Source: Lysinibacillus sp. JNUCC-52 (GTDB lineage: Bacteria; Bacillota; Bacilli; Bacillales_A; Planococcaceae). Taken from it: a stretch of 64,000 nt of DNA. The notes under the pieces are model-generated. The model had not been told where the DNA came from, searched no databases, and saw only the letters and a program-made list of their open reading frames with translations. How positions within the stretch are numbered: the first letter of the stretch is position 1; every line of letters starts with the position of its first letter. Positions 9,376 to 17,834 of this stretch are shown here, one piece after another. The stretch spans positions 1,302,001 to 1,366,000 of the forward strand of contig NZ_CP065546.1 in NCBI RefSeq assembly GCF_015999545.1, in the 5' to 3' direction. Position numbers and translations under genes: made by a program.

Positions 9376-9595
9376 AATTGTTTGTGTGCCTGACACTTAG
9401 TATGTGCACCTAGCAAAATATAAGTTTACTATGTAGTAAAAATCCACTTCGCTTTCAGCGGACACGATACAAGCTGCAACAAGCGCTATTGCGGTTTGTT
9501 GCGACTTGCGGTACGTGCAATCCCGCTGGAGGCTTCGTGGATTTTTACTTTGTTATACATAAAATAATTTACAGAATTGTTTGTGTGCCTGACAC
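9376..9595. repeat. Composite convergent-junction element: two 21-bp motif copies around a long palindrome
   Basis: Motif AATTGTTTGTGTGCCTGACAC occurs at 9376-9396 and again in the same orientation at 9575-9595. Between them lies a long imperfect palindrome: GTAAAAATCCAC at 9436-9447 pairs with GTGGATTTTTAC at 9537-9548, with an inner GCAACAA/TTGTTGC stem at 9477-9502. The element fills the gap between the convergent opuAC and SMR genes, so it can act as a bidirectional terminator. Similar composites occur at 37514-37644 and 48274-48405. Inner palindromes of this AATCCACTTCGCTTTC type are, from memory, common in Bacillaceae. Confidence 0.8.
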
Positions 9596-9910
9596 CTAAG
9601 ATAATAATTTCAAACAAATGGCGGCACCTAAAACGAGGGCAATACAAACGATTCGTCGCCAGTCTTTAGACTCGTTGAAAAACAGCATACCTAACAACGC
9701 TCCACCTGCTGCCCCTATTCCTGTCCAAATGGCATAGGCCGTCCCCATTGGCAATGTTTCCATTGCGAAGGCAAGCCCTAAAAAACTAACCGTAAATGCT
9801 ACAATCATTAAAGCTAAATTTTTTATGGATTTTTCATCATTGTATTTACTAATCATAAAAACACCCATCATTTCACAAACTCCTGCAATTACTAATGCTA
9901 CCCATGCCAT
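9596..9910 (-). CDS. SMR-family exporter subunit (guanidinium-type pair, second subunit)
   Basis: This 104-residue four-helix small multidrug resistance protein has the membrane glutamate in the first helix (AGVCEMMGVF, Glu about residue 13). It follows a second SMR gene with a one-base TAATG overlap, so the two probably form a heterodimer like YkkC/YkkD. The pair lies downstream of a guanidine-I riboswitch, so the physiological substrate is most likely guanidinium. That follows from the established function of this riboswitch class and is inference here. Confidence 0.9.
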   Translation of the reverse strand: MAWVALVIAGVCEMMGVFMISKYNDEKSIKNLALMIVAFTVSFLGLAFAMETLPMGTAYAIWTGIGAAGGALLGMLFFNESKDWRRIVCIALVLGAAICLKLLS

Positions 9911-10251
9911 TATGCTTTCACCTCTTTATCCTTCGGTTCACCTGTTACAAGCTTCAAACCAACAACACCTGCAAGCAACACGACAATACATAAGATTTTA
10001 GCGAGCTTCCATGGTTCTCCGAACAGCAGGCTATCTGCGCAAACCGTACCAGCTGTTCCCAGTCCTACAAATACTGCATAGACCGTCCCAACAGGTAAAT
10101 GCTCACCAGCTTTAATTAATAAATAGAAACTAATAAAGATGGCAATTGCTGTTCCAAGCCATTCTAATATGCTTGTTGCATGCTTTAAGCCGATTACCCA
10201 GCCTACCTCAAAAAAAGCGGCAACTAAGACACTAATCCATTGTTTGTTCAT
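9910..10251 (-). CDS. SMR-family exporter subunit (guanidinium-type pair, first subunit)
   Basis: This 113-residue four-helix SMR protein carries the conserved glutamate in helix 1 ([15 protein letters not shown], about residue 16). Its start has a GGAGG site, and it is the first gene behind the guanidine-I riboswitch. It is longer than its partner by a charged C-terminal tail ([10 protein letters not shown]). Two unequal, adjacent SMR genes are the usual sign of an obligate heterodimeric exporter. Confidence 0.9.
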   Translation of the reverse strand: MNKQWISVLVAAFFEVGWVIGLKHATSILEWLGTAIAIFISFYLLIKAGEHLPVGTVYAVFVGLGTAGTVCADSLLFGEPWKLAKILCIVVLLAGVVGLKLVTGEPKDKEVKA

Positions 10252-10351
10252 TTGTATTCCTCCATTTCATTTTAGATATGAGACACAAAATAGCTTCAAA
10301 GTTCTTTCCTAGTTTGTAGCAAAATCTAGGGCAGTAGCATTGAAGGCAAAT

Positions 10352-10480
10352 AAAAAAAGCCTAAGAAACACTGTTTTTCAACAGTATCTCCCAGGCTTTT
10401 ATCCTTCCGTGTCACAAAAATGCATTTTGTGGTTTTCTCTCGGACCAGACTAGCTATCGCTACGGAACCCTAGAAAACTA
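10352..10480 (-). ncRNA. Guanidine-I (ykkC) riboswitch with terminator
   Basis: Read on the minus strand, the leader contains the class hallmarks CTAGGGTTCCG (about 10473-10463), CTGGTCCGAGAG (about 10449-10438), ACACGG and AAAAGCCTGGGAGA. These are followed by a terminator stem AAGCCT...AGGCTT ending in seven T residues (about 10398-10352). The conserved GGGAGA box overlaps the terminator, so ligand binding can prevent termination. The two SMR exporter genes follow, matching the known gene context of this class. Confidence 0.93.
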
Positions 10481-10515
10481 TCATATCTAATTGTCATTTT
10501 AGTATAGCAAATAAT

Positions 10516-11661
10516 TTAAAAACTTTCTACTGGAACATAGCCCACCTTTTCAACTAATGCCTGCCCCTCTGGTGACACAATCCAATCAATAAACTGCTTA
10601 ACATTAGGATTGTCTGTCCCCGTCGTCACTGCATAAAATTCCGATGTAAGTGGATATGTACCATTTCGAATATTTTCCTTTGTTGGTGCAATACCATCAA
10701 TGGACAGTAATTGAATTTCCTTATTGCCGACCATTTCAGTTGAATAGTACCTAAATGTAAAACCAATTGCATTTTTATAATTACGATATTGAGAAACCTC
10801 ATGGATAATGCCGCCCATTCCAGATGCTACATCTTCTGCTGGCGCCTCCATTAGTGCAGTATCACCCATCATTTTTTCTAGTGTCGTTTGACTACCGCTA
10901 TCAGCAGGTCGTTGGAATGCACGAATCGAGTCATTAGCTCCTCCAACCTCTCGCCAGTTTGTTATTTCTCCAGCGTAAATTTGTTTAATTTGTTCTAGCG
11001 ATAAATTTTCAACATTATTTTTATGGTGGACAAAAAAGACAAATGCTTCACGCCCAATCGGTGTCATTTCAAATGTCAGCCCATTGATCTCCGCTATCTT
11101 AATTTGTGACTCAGAAGGAGCCGCAGCAAAAATTACATCAACATCACCTGAAATTAAATTTTGATAAGCCTCTGGCGTTCGACTTACTTTAACCTCACTA
11201 TCATAGTACGGGTATTCCTTTTTAGGATATGTCGCTTCTACAAAAGCTGCATATAAGGGATACATTGCCGTTGCGCCATCTAAGCGCGGTAATGGGTCCT
11301 TCAATTGTAATGAAGCTTTTGTATCGTTCTTCACAACCTTATTGTGGTCTACGAATGGTTCGTAGGCATACGCATCGATTTCAGCATCGACAGTAGCCAT
11401 ACTCATTTTATAATGATACTGAATGGGTGCAATAGAAGCGATTAAAACAGCAACCCCAATAATTGTCGAAACCACTACTTTGCGCTTCTTTGTCTTAAAC
11501 CAATCTAACAATAGAAACGTATAGAGTAAAAAGAAGCTTATCGATAGCACGAAGAGTAGAGTTAAATAATGAATAGCACCATTTAATAATAAAGTAAAAG
11601 CAATTATTCCAGTAAAAAATAACACGCCGATGAACACGAATATTAATTGCAAAACTATCAT
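10516..11661 (-). CDS. PstS-like phosphate-binding-family protein with N-terminal membrane segments
   Basis: The 381-residue protein begins with three hydrophobic segments (about residues 1-25, 30-52, 62-80), then a type II periplasmic-binding domain (about 115-381). The latter has a PstS-like DGATAMYPLY substrate loop, PADSGSQTTLEKMM and the C-terminal QFIDWIVSPEGQ. Canonical PstS is a lipoprotein encoded with pstCAB; this one lacks a lipobox and has no transporter genes beside it. It may sense or capture phosphate at the membrane, but the ligand is unproven. Confidence 0.75.
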   Translation of the reverse strand: MIVLQLIFVFIGVLFFTGIIAFTLLLNGAIHYLTLLFVLSISFFLLYTFLLLDWFKTKKRKVVVSTIIGVAVLIASIAPIQYHYKMSMATVDAEIDAYAYEPFVDHNKVVKNDTKASLQLKDPLPRLDGATAMYPLYAAFVEATYPKKEYPYYDSEVKVSRTPEAYQNLISGDVDVIFAAAPSESQIKIAEINGLTFEMTPIGREAFVFFVHHKNNVENLSLEQIKQIYAGEITNWREVGGANDSIRAFQRPADSGSQTTLEKMMGDTALMEAPAEDVASGMGGIIHEVSQYRNYKNAIGFTFRYYSTEMVGNKEIQLLSIDGIAPTKENIRNGTYPLTSEFYAVTTGTDNPNVKQFIDWIVSPEGQALVEKVGYVPVESF

Positions 11662-11810
11662 TGCCTTGTCCTCCTTTTATATAAAAGTGTAAAATTACAC
11701 TATTTATATTTACCTTATAAGATTTTAGAGAAAAAGGCAACAAAATATTGGAAAATTAAGTGAATGCAACAGCAAAATGCACACGCATGGCTTATACATT
11801 ATGTACAGAA

Positions 11811-11842
11811 AAAAGGAGCTAATAAAAGCTCCTCGATTCGAA
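11811..11842 (-). terminator. Intrinsic terminator of cwlJ
   Basis: Minus-strand GAGGAGCTTTTATTAGCTCC forms a stem followed by TTTTTT, nine bases after the cwlJ stop. Confidence 0.85.
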
Positions 11843-11850
11843 ACTGTTGC

Positions 11851-12291
11851 TTATCCAGTGTAAACCCCTTCACATGTATCTGGTGCTGGTTCATAGAAAC
11901 AATGATTTTTAAATTGACCAGTGAACGGTTGGCCATACCATGTTGGAGGGCACGGTGCATATGGATTAAAGTACCAGAGGGCAAATTTCGCTGGGTGCTC
12001 TCTCCAATAGTCCAAGTTCTGTTTCGCCAATCTTTTCTCGGTTTCCCTTGCTCGTTGATAAAACATATTCCCTTTTTGCACCGCTTCAAAAGAATAATTT
12101 CCGCCCTGTACTTGAAAAATTACATCGTCAATCGATCTTAAATCTTTAAAATCTAAACAATTTGATACAAGCCGATTAACAATGACATTTCCAACATACA
12201 ACATACCTTGTTTACCTTCACCTTCGGCTTCTGCTCTCATCATCCTCGCCATCAAAGCGACATCTGCATCACGGTATTTTGCTCTTGGCAA
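11851..12291 (-). CDS. cwlJ: Spore cortex-lytic cell wall hydrolase CwlJ
   Basis: The 146-residue protein is nearly wholly a Hydrolase_2 (SleB/CwlJ) domain: LMARMMRAEAEGEGKQGML with the catalytic-type Glu at the N-terminus, NVIVNRL, and the C-terminal FKNHCFYEP and CEGVY typical of CwlJ rather than SleB. CwlJ is a coat-associated enzyme that degrades cortex peptidoglycan in germination, so the host should form endospores. I prefer a TTG start at 12291 because GGGGTGA lies six bases upstream; longer frames reach 12357. The usual partner gerQ is not adjacent. Confidence 0.9.
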   Translation of the reverse strand: MPRAKYRDADVALMARMMRAEAEGEGKQGMLYVGNVIVNRLVSNCLDFKDLRSIDDVIFQVQGGNYSFEAVQKGNMFYQRARETEKRLAKQNLDYWREHPAKFALWYFNPYAPCPPTWYGQPFTGQFKNHCFYEPAPDTCEGVYTG

Positions 12292-12368
12292 TTTAATCAC
12301 CCCACGATTATTGTATGACAGGAAGACGAAAATAGTGTCACGGTGAAAAATGAACAATGCTTATTAGC

Positions 12369-13154
12369 TTATCGTTGGACATTGTGACTATTTTTAAAAT
12401 AAACGTTATATTTGCTCGCATTTGTAAAACCTAATTTACTACCTAAGCGAATGGAAGCACTATTATCAACATCACAATCCCAGCGCGGTTGAATTTGGTT
12501 TGCAAGGCAATAATCTATAAACTGTTCAGCCACAATGCTTGCTAAGCCTTTTCCTCTATAATTCAAATCGGTAACGATATCAATTTCTGCATATCGTGTA
12601 GACTTAAATATCGAAACACATTCACTAATTACCTTTCCTTTATCCTTCACACAAAATCCAATGCCATTTTCAATGAAATTATCTATAGAATCCCAATATT
12701 CATTGTAGTATTTTTTATCAAACTCCAAACAATGTTGCATATCAAATTGCTCTATTTTTGCTACATCATACTCGCAAGTATCGCTTCTTCTCTTTTTATA
12801 TTTCATTGCATCAAAAGAAAAAGCATATCTTTGAATTTTCCCTACATTCTTATGAAGGCACTTTTCAATTGCCTGATTCCAACAAGAATTAGCAGAAAAT
12901 AATGTAAAGCGTTTCGCTTGATTTACAGATGCCTCAAAAAATTTAACAAGGTTCTGTATTAATAGCTCATCTATTGTCTTCCCTGCAATATAGTACAATC
13001 CAGAATCTGTTTGAATAAGCAATGATTTGTAATCGGTAGAATCAGCATAAACAGTACCTTTAATAGTAAAATCCAAGACACTAAATACAAACGTTGGTGC
13101 GTCTTCAAGTTTGTTCTTTATTAAACGATAATGCTCTTTTGGTGCTACAATCAT
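12369..13154 (-). CDS. GNAT-family acetyltransferase
   Basis: In this 261-residue protein the C-terminal half holds the GNAT core: an acetyl-CoA loop YRGKGLASIVAEQF (about residues 205-218) and PRWDCDVDNSASIRLGSKLGF-type sequence after it. The N-terminal half (about 1-130) is a different domain of the two-part GNAT_acetyltran group found in Firmicutes. The substrate cannot be deduced. It ends 12 bases before the longest cwlJ frame but is probably a separate unit. Confidence 0.8.
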   Translation of the reverse strand: MIVAPKEHYRLIKNKLEDAPTFVFSVLDFTIKGTVYADSTDYKSLLIQTDSGLYYIAGKTIDELLIQNLVKFFEASVNQAKRFTLFSANSCWNQAIEKCLHKNVGKIQRYAFSFDAMKYKKRRSDTCEYDVAKIEQFDMQHCLEFDKKYYNEYWDSIDNFIENGIGFCVKDKGKVISECVSIFKSTRYAEIDIVTDLNYRGKGLASIVAEQFIDYCLANQIQPRWDCDVDNSASIRLGSKLGFTNASKYNVYFKNSHNVQR

Positions 13155-13221
13155 TTTTCTATAACTCCTCTATCTATATTTCAAATTGAATTCATAAACG
13201 TACATTTTGAAATGTTGTCTG

Positions 13222-13404
13222 CTAATATAATGTTAATAAGAATAATAAAATCGATAATGTAAAGCAAATGCTCCAAAGAGAACCAAGTATTTTTTGATTT
13301 TTTATATTTTTATTTAGTTTAAGTTTTTCTAATAACTGAACTAAATTCATAAACCATAAAAAAGAAAATAATAACGGTAATAACATAAAAAATGTATAAT
13401 CCAT
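13222..13404 (-). CDS. Small two-helix membrane protein
   Basis: The 60-residue protein has two hydrophobic helices (about residues 4-24 and 42-59) joined by a basic loop (KLKLNKNIKNQK). A strong AAAGGAGGAGG site precedes the ATG, which supports real translation. The preceding 49-residue ORF ends 18 bases upstream, so the two probably share an mRNA. I recognise no family. Confidence 0.65.
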   Translation of the reverse strand: MDYTFFMLLPLLFSFLWFMNLVQLLEKLKLNKNIKNQKILGSLWSICFTLSILLFLLTLY

Positions 13405-13422
13405 TGCCTCCTCCTTTATCCT

Positions 13423-13572
13423 TTAATTAATAGTTTTCTTTTTTCTTCTATTCCTTAGGAAAAATAAAATCAGCACAATGCACCCTACAATCCCGATAAT
13501 GTCATATATTCCTAAATCAATAACGAAGAAATAGCTATCATGTATCTGATATTGCTCATTCCCTAAATGCAT
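13423..13572 (-). CDS. Very small single-helix membrane protein (49 aa)
   Basis: The ORF starts at ATG 13572 behind TTAGGAG and ends with TAA at 13423. It encodes a hydrophilic N-terminus, one hydrophobic helix (about residues 18-40) and a strongly basic tail (RNRRKKK). The positive-inside tail and proper ribosome binding site suggest a real membrane microprotein. It sits 18 bases before another small membrane protein gene on the same strand. Confidence 0.55.
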   Translation of the reverse strand: MHLGNEQYQIHDSYFFVIDLGIYDIIGIVGCIVLILFFLRNRRKKKTIN

Positions 13573-13643
13573 TCAACCACTCCTAAATTTAAACATTCCC
13601 TTACCCTCGTCGTTGGAGCAAAGCAACCTTAGTTAAACAATCT

Positions 13644-13898
13644 TTAATTCACAATACCTTGAGCTGCAACGAATAACATGAATAACGCAGTGCCTAAAAA
13701 GAAAATTCCCCACCATAAATTTTTTGTTCTTTTATATTCTCGTAGCCCTATTATTAGGAACATAACTCCCATCAAAACAAATAAAAGCGGGAATAATTGA
13801 TAACTTTCCGTAACATTGACGTAAATACTAATTCCCAAAACGAGGAGTCCAAACATTAAGTGCAATAACAATAAAAAATCAAACTTTTTTTCTTTCAT
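13644..13898 (-). CDS. Small membrane protein, possibly YczI/DUF3953 type
   Basis: The 84-residue protein has three hydrophobic segments (about residues 9-27, 34-50, 62-82) and the loop motif GLREYKRTKN. The layout resembles the YczI-like DUF3953 family of Bacillus, but I cannot confirm that. A GGAGG site precedes the ATG. Neighbours are other small membrane proteins. Confidence 0.65.
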   Translation of the reverse strand: MKEKKFDFLLLLHLMFGLLVLGISIYVNVTESYQLFPLLFVLMGVMFLIIGLREYKRTKNLWWGIFFLGTALFMLFVAAQGIVN

Positions 13899-14166
13899 TT
13901 TTTATACCTCCTGCAAAAGCCATTCCAATTTTCTTTTTAATATTGGAACAATTTGATATCCGTCAGTTGGCAGACGAGTGTAGGGTTTATACAGTTTTAG
14001 ATACTTAATCAAAACAAACATAGAAAGATGGAAGTTATTAATCCCATTTATAAAATTATGAATAGCAACGGGGCAAGACCTAGCGCCACAGTACTGATAG
14101 GCATACCTATTAAAAAAGAATGAATGAAATCATGCACTGGCCCCGTAATGAAAATTGCACATAGCA

Positions 14167-15027
14167 TTATTTTAAAAATTTTTTCAAAATCGCTAAATTC
14201 TTTTCAAAAAACAAAGCATTTTTTTCCATACCACGACGTTTACACCATCCGATACTATTGAAGGCATCTGTAAATTGATAAAAAGGTAATACAACTTCTA
14301 AATCAATTAATGGTCTAACACTGTTATAGCCCTGTTGATAAGCATGGTACAATGCCGAATCAAAGCGTAGAAAATCACGATACAATTTTGTAAAATCCAT
14401 TTCTGTTGAACCAAATCGTACGGACTCAAAATCGATGGTGCCTGTCACTGTATGACCATCAACAATGATATTTGCTGGACGAAAATCCATATGTATAAAG
14501 CTAGGTCCATCAGGAGAAGGGAGCTGTTGCTTCAATCTTTCAAAATTTTCAATGGCATGTATGTATAAACGTTCATCTAAAACATCTTTTACATCCTCGG
14601 CAAAACTATAAAATTGTCGTTGGACAAAACTAGACCAATTAGGAAATTCATTTTGAATACCAGAAAGCTCTTGTGTTGGCGGTTCAATGGAATGCATTGA
14701 TGCTTGAAGAACTCCGACTTGATACGCTACGGATGGTGAAGCATCCGAAAGTAATGGCTTTCCTTTTAATTCGGATAATACAAATGCACCTGTACATACC
14801 TCATCACCTGACCAATAATCCAACATTTCTGGAATCGCTACTTTTCCTTTTAAAATTTCATAAGCTTCTAATTCACGCTGGCACTTTAATTTTGAATAAG
14901 GAATCTTCAAAAAAACATTTTCCCCATTAAATAATGTGCATTTATAAACCGTAGAACTATGGGAATCTGCCACCTCATTAACTGATTCTATTGGCAATCT
15001 AAATTGTTCAAGAACTCGATTTAACAT
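14167..15027 (-). CDS. Aminoglycoside phosphotransferase-like kinase (APH family)
   Basis: The 286-residue protein-kinase-fold phosphotransferase has an N-lobe lysine region (VFLKIPYSK, about residue 40), Brenner motif FIHMDFRPANIIVD (about residues 180-193) and a metal-binding GTIDFES. APH-type proteins phosphorylate antibiotics, homoserine, choline or other small alcohols; the substrate here is unknown. ATG 15027 is chosen because GGGAGG lies just upstream. Confidence 0.8.
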   Translation of the reverse strand: MLNRVLEQFRLPIESVNEVADSHSSTVYKCTLFNGENVFLKIPYSKLKCQRELEAYEILKGKVAIPEMLDYWSGDEVCTGAFVLSELKGKPLLSDASPSVAYQVGVLQASMHSIEPPTQELSGIQNEFPNWSSFVQRQFYSFAEDVKDVLDERLYIHAIENFERLKQQLPSPDGPSFIHMDFRPANIIVDGHTVTGTIDFESVRFGSTEMDFTKLYRDFLRFDSALYHAYQQGYNSVRPLIDLEVVLPFYQFTDAFNSIGWCKRRGMEKNALFFEKNLAILKKFLK

Positions 15028-15199
15028 ATATGGCCTCCCTTTTATTAAGGACGTTAGTTTGACTAACTCGAACAACAGCTAAAAGTACGTATGGAAACAT
15101 TTAACTTTATTCTATTATCTATTAACACATGCTATATATGCAAATGCATTTGTATACCGAGCAGATGAGCTTAACGTTCCTGATTGAAAAGTAAAAACT

Positions 15200-15570
15200 G
15201 CTACCCGAAATAAATAAAATCGAAGGTTCAATGGAAAATTCGATAACAAAGGGGAAAGAGATAGAGAAAAGAACGACAAAATAAATGAAATCATCGTTGT
15301 TATTGCTAATATCTCAGTACAAACTAATTTATTGGCGTTAAATGTAGCAGTTGAGGCTGCAAAAGCAGATGAAAATGGAAAAGATTTTGTAGTAGTAGCT
15401 GACGAGGGAAAAATGCTTGCAGAAGAGGTGAAATTTATTGTCAATGACATGACAAACATCGTCAACTCTGAACAACAAGCATCTGGCGAAGTCGCCTCAT
15501 CACTAGGTAAAACAATTTAAAATGGTTCCTCTCAAATAAAAGAAACAGCGGTTAATTTAATAGCCGACCT
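15200..15570 (+). pseudogene. Broken chemoreceptor signalling domain (frameshifted)
   Basis: The plus strand encodes remnants of an MCP cytoplasmic tip: [20 protein letters not shown] from about 15318, followed by a decayed [17 protein letters not shown]. An upstream piece with EGSMENSI (about 15220-15245) lies in another frame, so there is at least one frameshift. Further C-terminal sequence (GSSQIKETA) follows an in-frame stop near 15518. Substitutions at otherwise invariant tip positions (NAAIEAAR read as NVAVEAAK) also indicate decay. No N-terminal sensor or HAMP domain remains. Confidence 0.8.
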
Positions 15571-15613
15571 TTCTTTTTTGTTTATTAAGGGATATCGGCG
15601 ATTCTTCATTTTT

Positions 15614-15931
15614 TTATTGACCCCAAGGCTGTTCGCCATATCTTTTAAGTGCTACAACTTCACCCTCATTATTTTTCAAGCGATTATAGACATACTTAAT
15701 TTTGTATTCGTTGTATTTATCTAATTCGAGTTTATCGTAATACTTCTTCGATAATAGCAACTCGCGATTATCAATGAACAAATAGTGTTCGCCATTTCTT
15801 TCTATAATACTTTGCTCATTAAGTTTATAGGTGCTTTCAATTTGTACATCATTAATAGTGTAAAAACCCGCTACAATCAGTCCTCCAAAGATGACTAAGA
15901 AAAAGATTGCAAAGATTTTCCTTCTACTCAT
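15614..15931 (-). CDS. Hypothetical membrane-anchored protein (105 aa)
   Basis: One N-terminal hydrophobic helix (about residues 5-25) is followed by about 80 extracytoplasmic residues rich in Tyr, Lys and Glu (KYYDKLELDKYNEYKIKYVYN). There are no cysteines or catalytic motifs that I recognise. It is probably a single-pass surface protein of unknown role. Confidence 0.6.
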   Translation of the reverse strand: MSRRKIFAIFFLVIFGGLIVAGFYTINDVQIESTYKLNEQSIIERNGEHYLFIDNRELLLSKKYYDKLELDKYNEYKIKYVYNRLKNNEGEVVALKRYGEQPWGQ

Positions 15932-16102
15932 GTGCCTTCACCCCCATTAACTTCTGTAGTTACTATTTATACGATTCACTTATCACAAAGTTTCAAAAAA
16001 TAACCAAATATGCATAAATACTGATGAAACTTTAGAGATAACATACCCCTCAAGAAAGCTCTTAATCGCAGTACACACAGTCAATAATCCATCTCAAACG
16101 AC

Positions 16103-16756
16103 CTACAGCGTTCGCTTTGTCTCTCCGTCAATTAAATTAACATGCACATTAAAAGATGTTCCACTTTCAATATGTTTAGGAATTCCTGATAAATCGAGTA
16201 GTTCCTTTATATAAATTGATTTTTCTTGATTTGCTTCGATTGTTATACTATATGGACCAACTACATTCATAAGTGATTCCATTCGCATACCATCTTCCAT
16301 GAAATAGGAGTCTAAAAATTCTAATTCAAATGTCACCGCTTCGTTGCTTCGATTATGTAATATCAAGTTACATTCACCATTTATTAAGTCTTCACTTACA
16401 TTTTCAAAATTACACTGGCCCTCCCCATCGTATGAAATGGCCATAATGCCACTCGCTAATGTTTCTTGGTAAGTCATAATGAGGAACTTTGGTAAAAATG
16501 TATAGACAATGACGACTATTACGATAGTCCGAAAATGATATTTCTTCATGCCTATCACCAGTAATATAATAGCAATTAGAAACATTGCAGAACCGATTAT
16601 TCCAAGCACTATGTATCCATCTTGATTGCTAATAGGAAACGACATGAATGTAGAATAAGCATCTAACATGTCATTGTTAGGAAACGGGAAATATAAATAC
16701 ATGCATATACCTAAAATAACAATTGAACAAATAAGTACGATTTTATTTCTTATCAT
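16103..16756 (-). CDS. Hypothetical membrane protein with extracytoplasmic C-terminal domain
   Basis: The 217-residue protein has three hydrophobic segments (about residues 6-25, 47-68, 75-93) followed by an outside-facing domain of about 115 residues. This domain reads like a beta-sandwich (INGECNLILHNRSNEAVTFE, ANQEKSIYIKELL), resembling accessory domains that present ligands. No family is recognised. Confidence 0.6.
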   Translation of the reverse strand: MIRNKIVLICSIVILGICMYLYFPFPNNDMLDAYSTFMSFPISNQDGYIVLGIIGSAMFLIAIILLVIGMKKYHFRTIVIVVIVYTFLPKFLIMTYQETLASGIMAISYDGEGQCNFENVSEDLINGECNLILHNRSNEAVTFELEFLDSYFMEDGMRMESLMNVVGPYSITIEANQEKSIYIKELLDLSGIPKHIESGTSFNVHVNLIDGETKRTL

Positions 16757-16962
16757 CTAATCCCTTCTCTATTTACGTCTTTTAAGCATTTAACTGTTCA
16801 GATAATGATTGCAAATCCATTTCTATTGTTACAGGTCTTGTTAACTCCGATTGCCCAAAGGATTTCCGTATTACACATAACCTTTAAATAAATTCATATC
16901 CAACCATAAACATACAGTATGCAATTCCCTTTATTTTACCATAGAGCACATTTTATGATTAA

Positions 16963-17000
16963 AGAAAAGAGCTCTACTCTGGATCAGAGTAAAGCCCTAA
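16963..17000 (-). terminator. Intrinsic terminator after the DUF4085-like gene
   Basis: Minus-strand GGCTTTACTCT pairs with AGAGTAGAGCTC across a GATCC loop and is followed by TTTTCTTT. It begins about four bases after the stop codon at 17004. Confidence 0.75.
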
Positions 17001-17003
17001 TTT

Positions 17004-17765
17004 TTAATCTTCGTTATCGTTACATTTAAAGGAAACGTAATCTGCACAGATGATAAAGTAAATTAATTCCATATCGCTATTTTGAAGTAAAACGTGAAAT
17101 TCGTATTTGTCATTTTCTTTATATATTTCGTTATACAGCCACCAAGAATCTTCCAACAAACCCTCTTGTTTTATAATCTTATAATTTTCAAAAGTGACTT
17201 CCTCTATATTTGTAAAACCCCCTGAATTATCTAGGTATAATGTTAAGGACATGTCATGCTGCACTGATTTTGTAACCGTACAATCATGAAATCCAAAGTG
17301 TTCAACTATGTCTTTTTCAAATGAAAGAGAAGCTTCTTTAAAATATTTTCTATACGTGGCACCTGTTGCGGTAACAGACCGTTCATTTTGCTCACAAAAT
17401 TTCGTTAAAGCGTTTATAACTTTACGCGTTGCTTTATATAAAGCAAAAACTCGTATATCTGCTATCTGTTTCAGTATCGTTTCTGGTAAATCGTTTTGTA
17501 AACGATGTTGATTATAAATGAAACCATCATGAAATTGTTTAATGGCCAAATTTCTATTAAAAGGTTCATATTCGTTATGATCATCATTTGTTGCCAATAT
17601 AGAAGAAATTTCTTCTTGTAATTCAAGCCAGTTATTTAATTCGTGATTGAAAAGTTGCTGAAAATATTCTTCAGAGAATGTTTCCGCTTGCTTTTCTTCC
17701 TCCAAATTCAAATGAAAGCTTGTTTTTTGACACAGCTCGTACCATTCTTTTGTGAAATATTTCAT
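17004..17765 (-). CDS. Protein of the DUF4085 type
   Basis: The 253-residue soluble protein starts MKYFTKEWYELCQKT, an N-terminus I associate with the DUF4085 family of Bacillaceae. An acidic helical middle part is followed by a C-terminal beta-rich part (SLTLYLDNSGG, EVTFENYKI, HVLLQNSDMELIYFIICADY). No catalytic residues are evident. The function of the family is unknown to me. Confidence 0.6.
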   Translation of the reverse strand: MKYFTKEWYELCQKTSFHLNLEEEKQAETFSEEYFQQLFNHELNNWLELQEEISSILATNDDHNEYEPFNRNLAIKQFHDGFIYNQHRLQNDLPETILKQIADIRVFALYKATRKVINALTKFCEQNERSVTATGATYRKYFKEASLSFEKDIVEHFGFHDCTVTKSVQHDMSLTLYLDNSGGFTNIEEVTFENYKIIKQEGLLEDSWWLYNEIYKENDKYEFHVLLQNSDMELIYFIICADYVSFKCNDNED

Positions 17766-17834
17766 TGAAACTCGCCTCTCTCAAATGGAATAGGGGTAGA
17801 TTTTTTATCGACGATTTACAATGTTCCGATGTAC

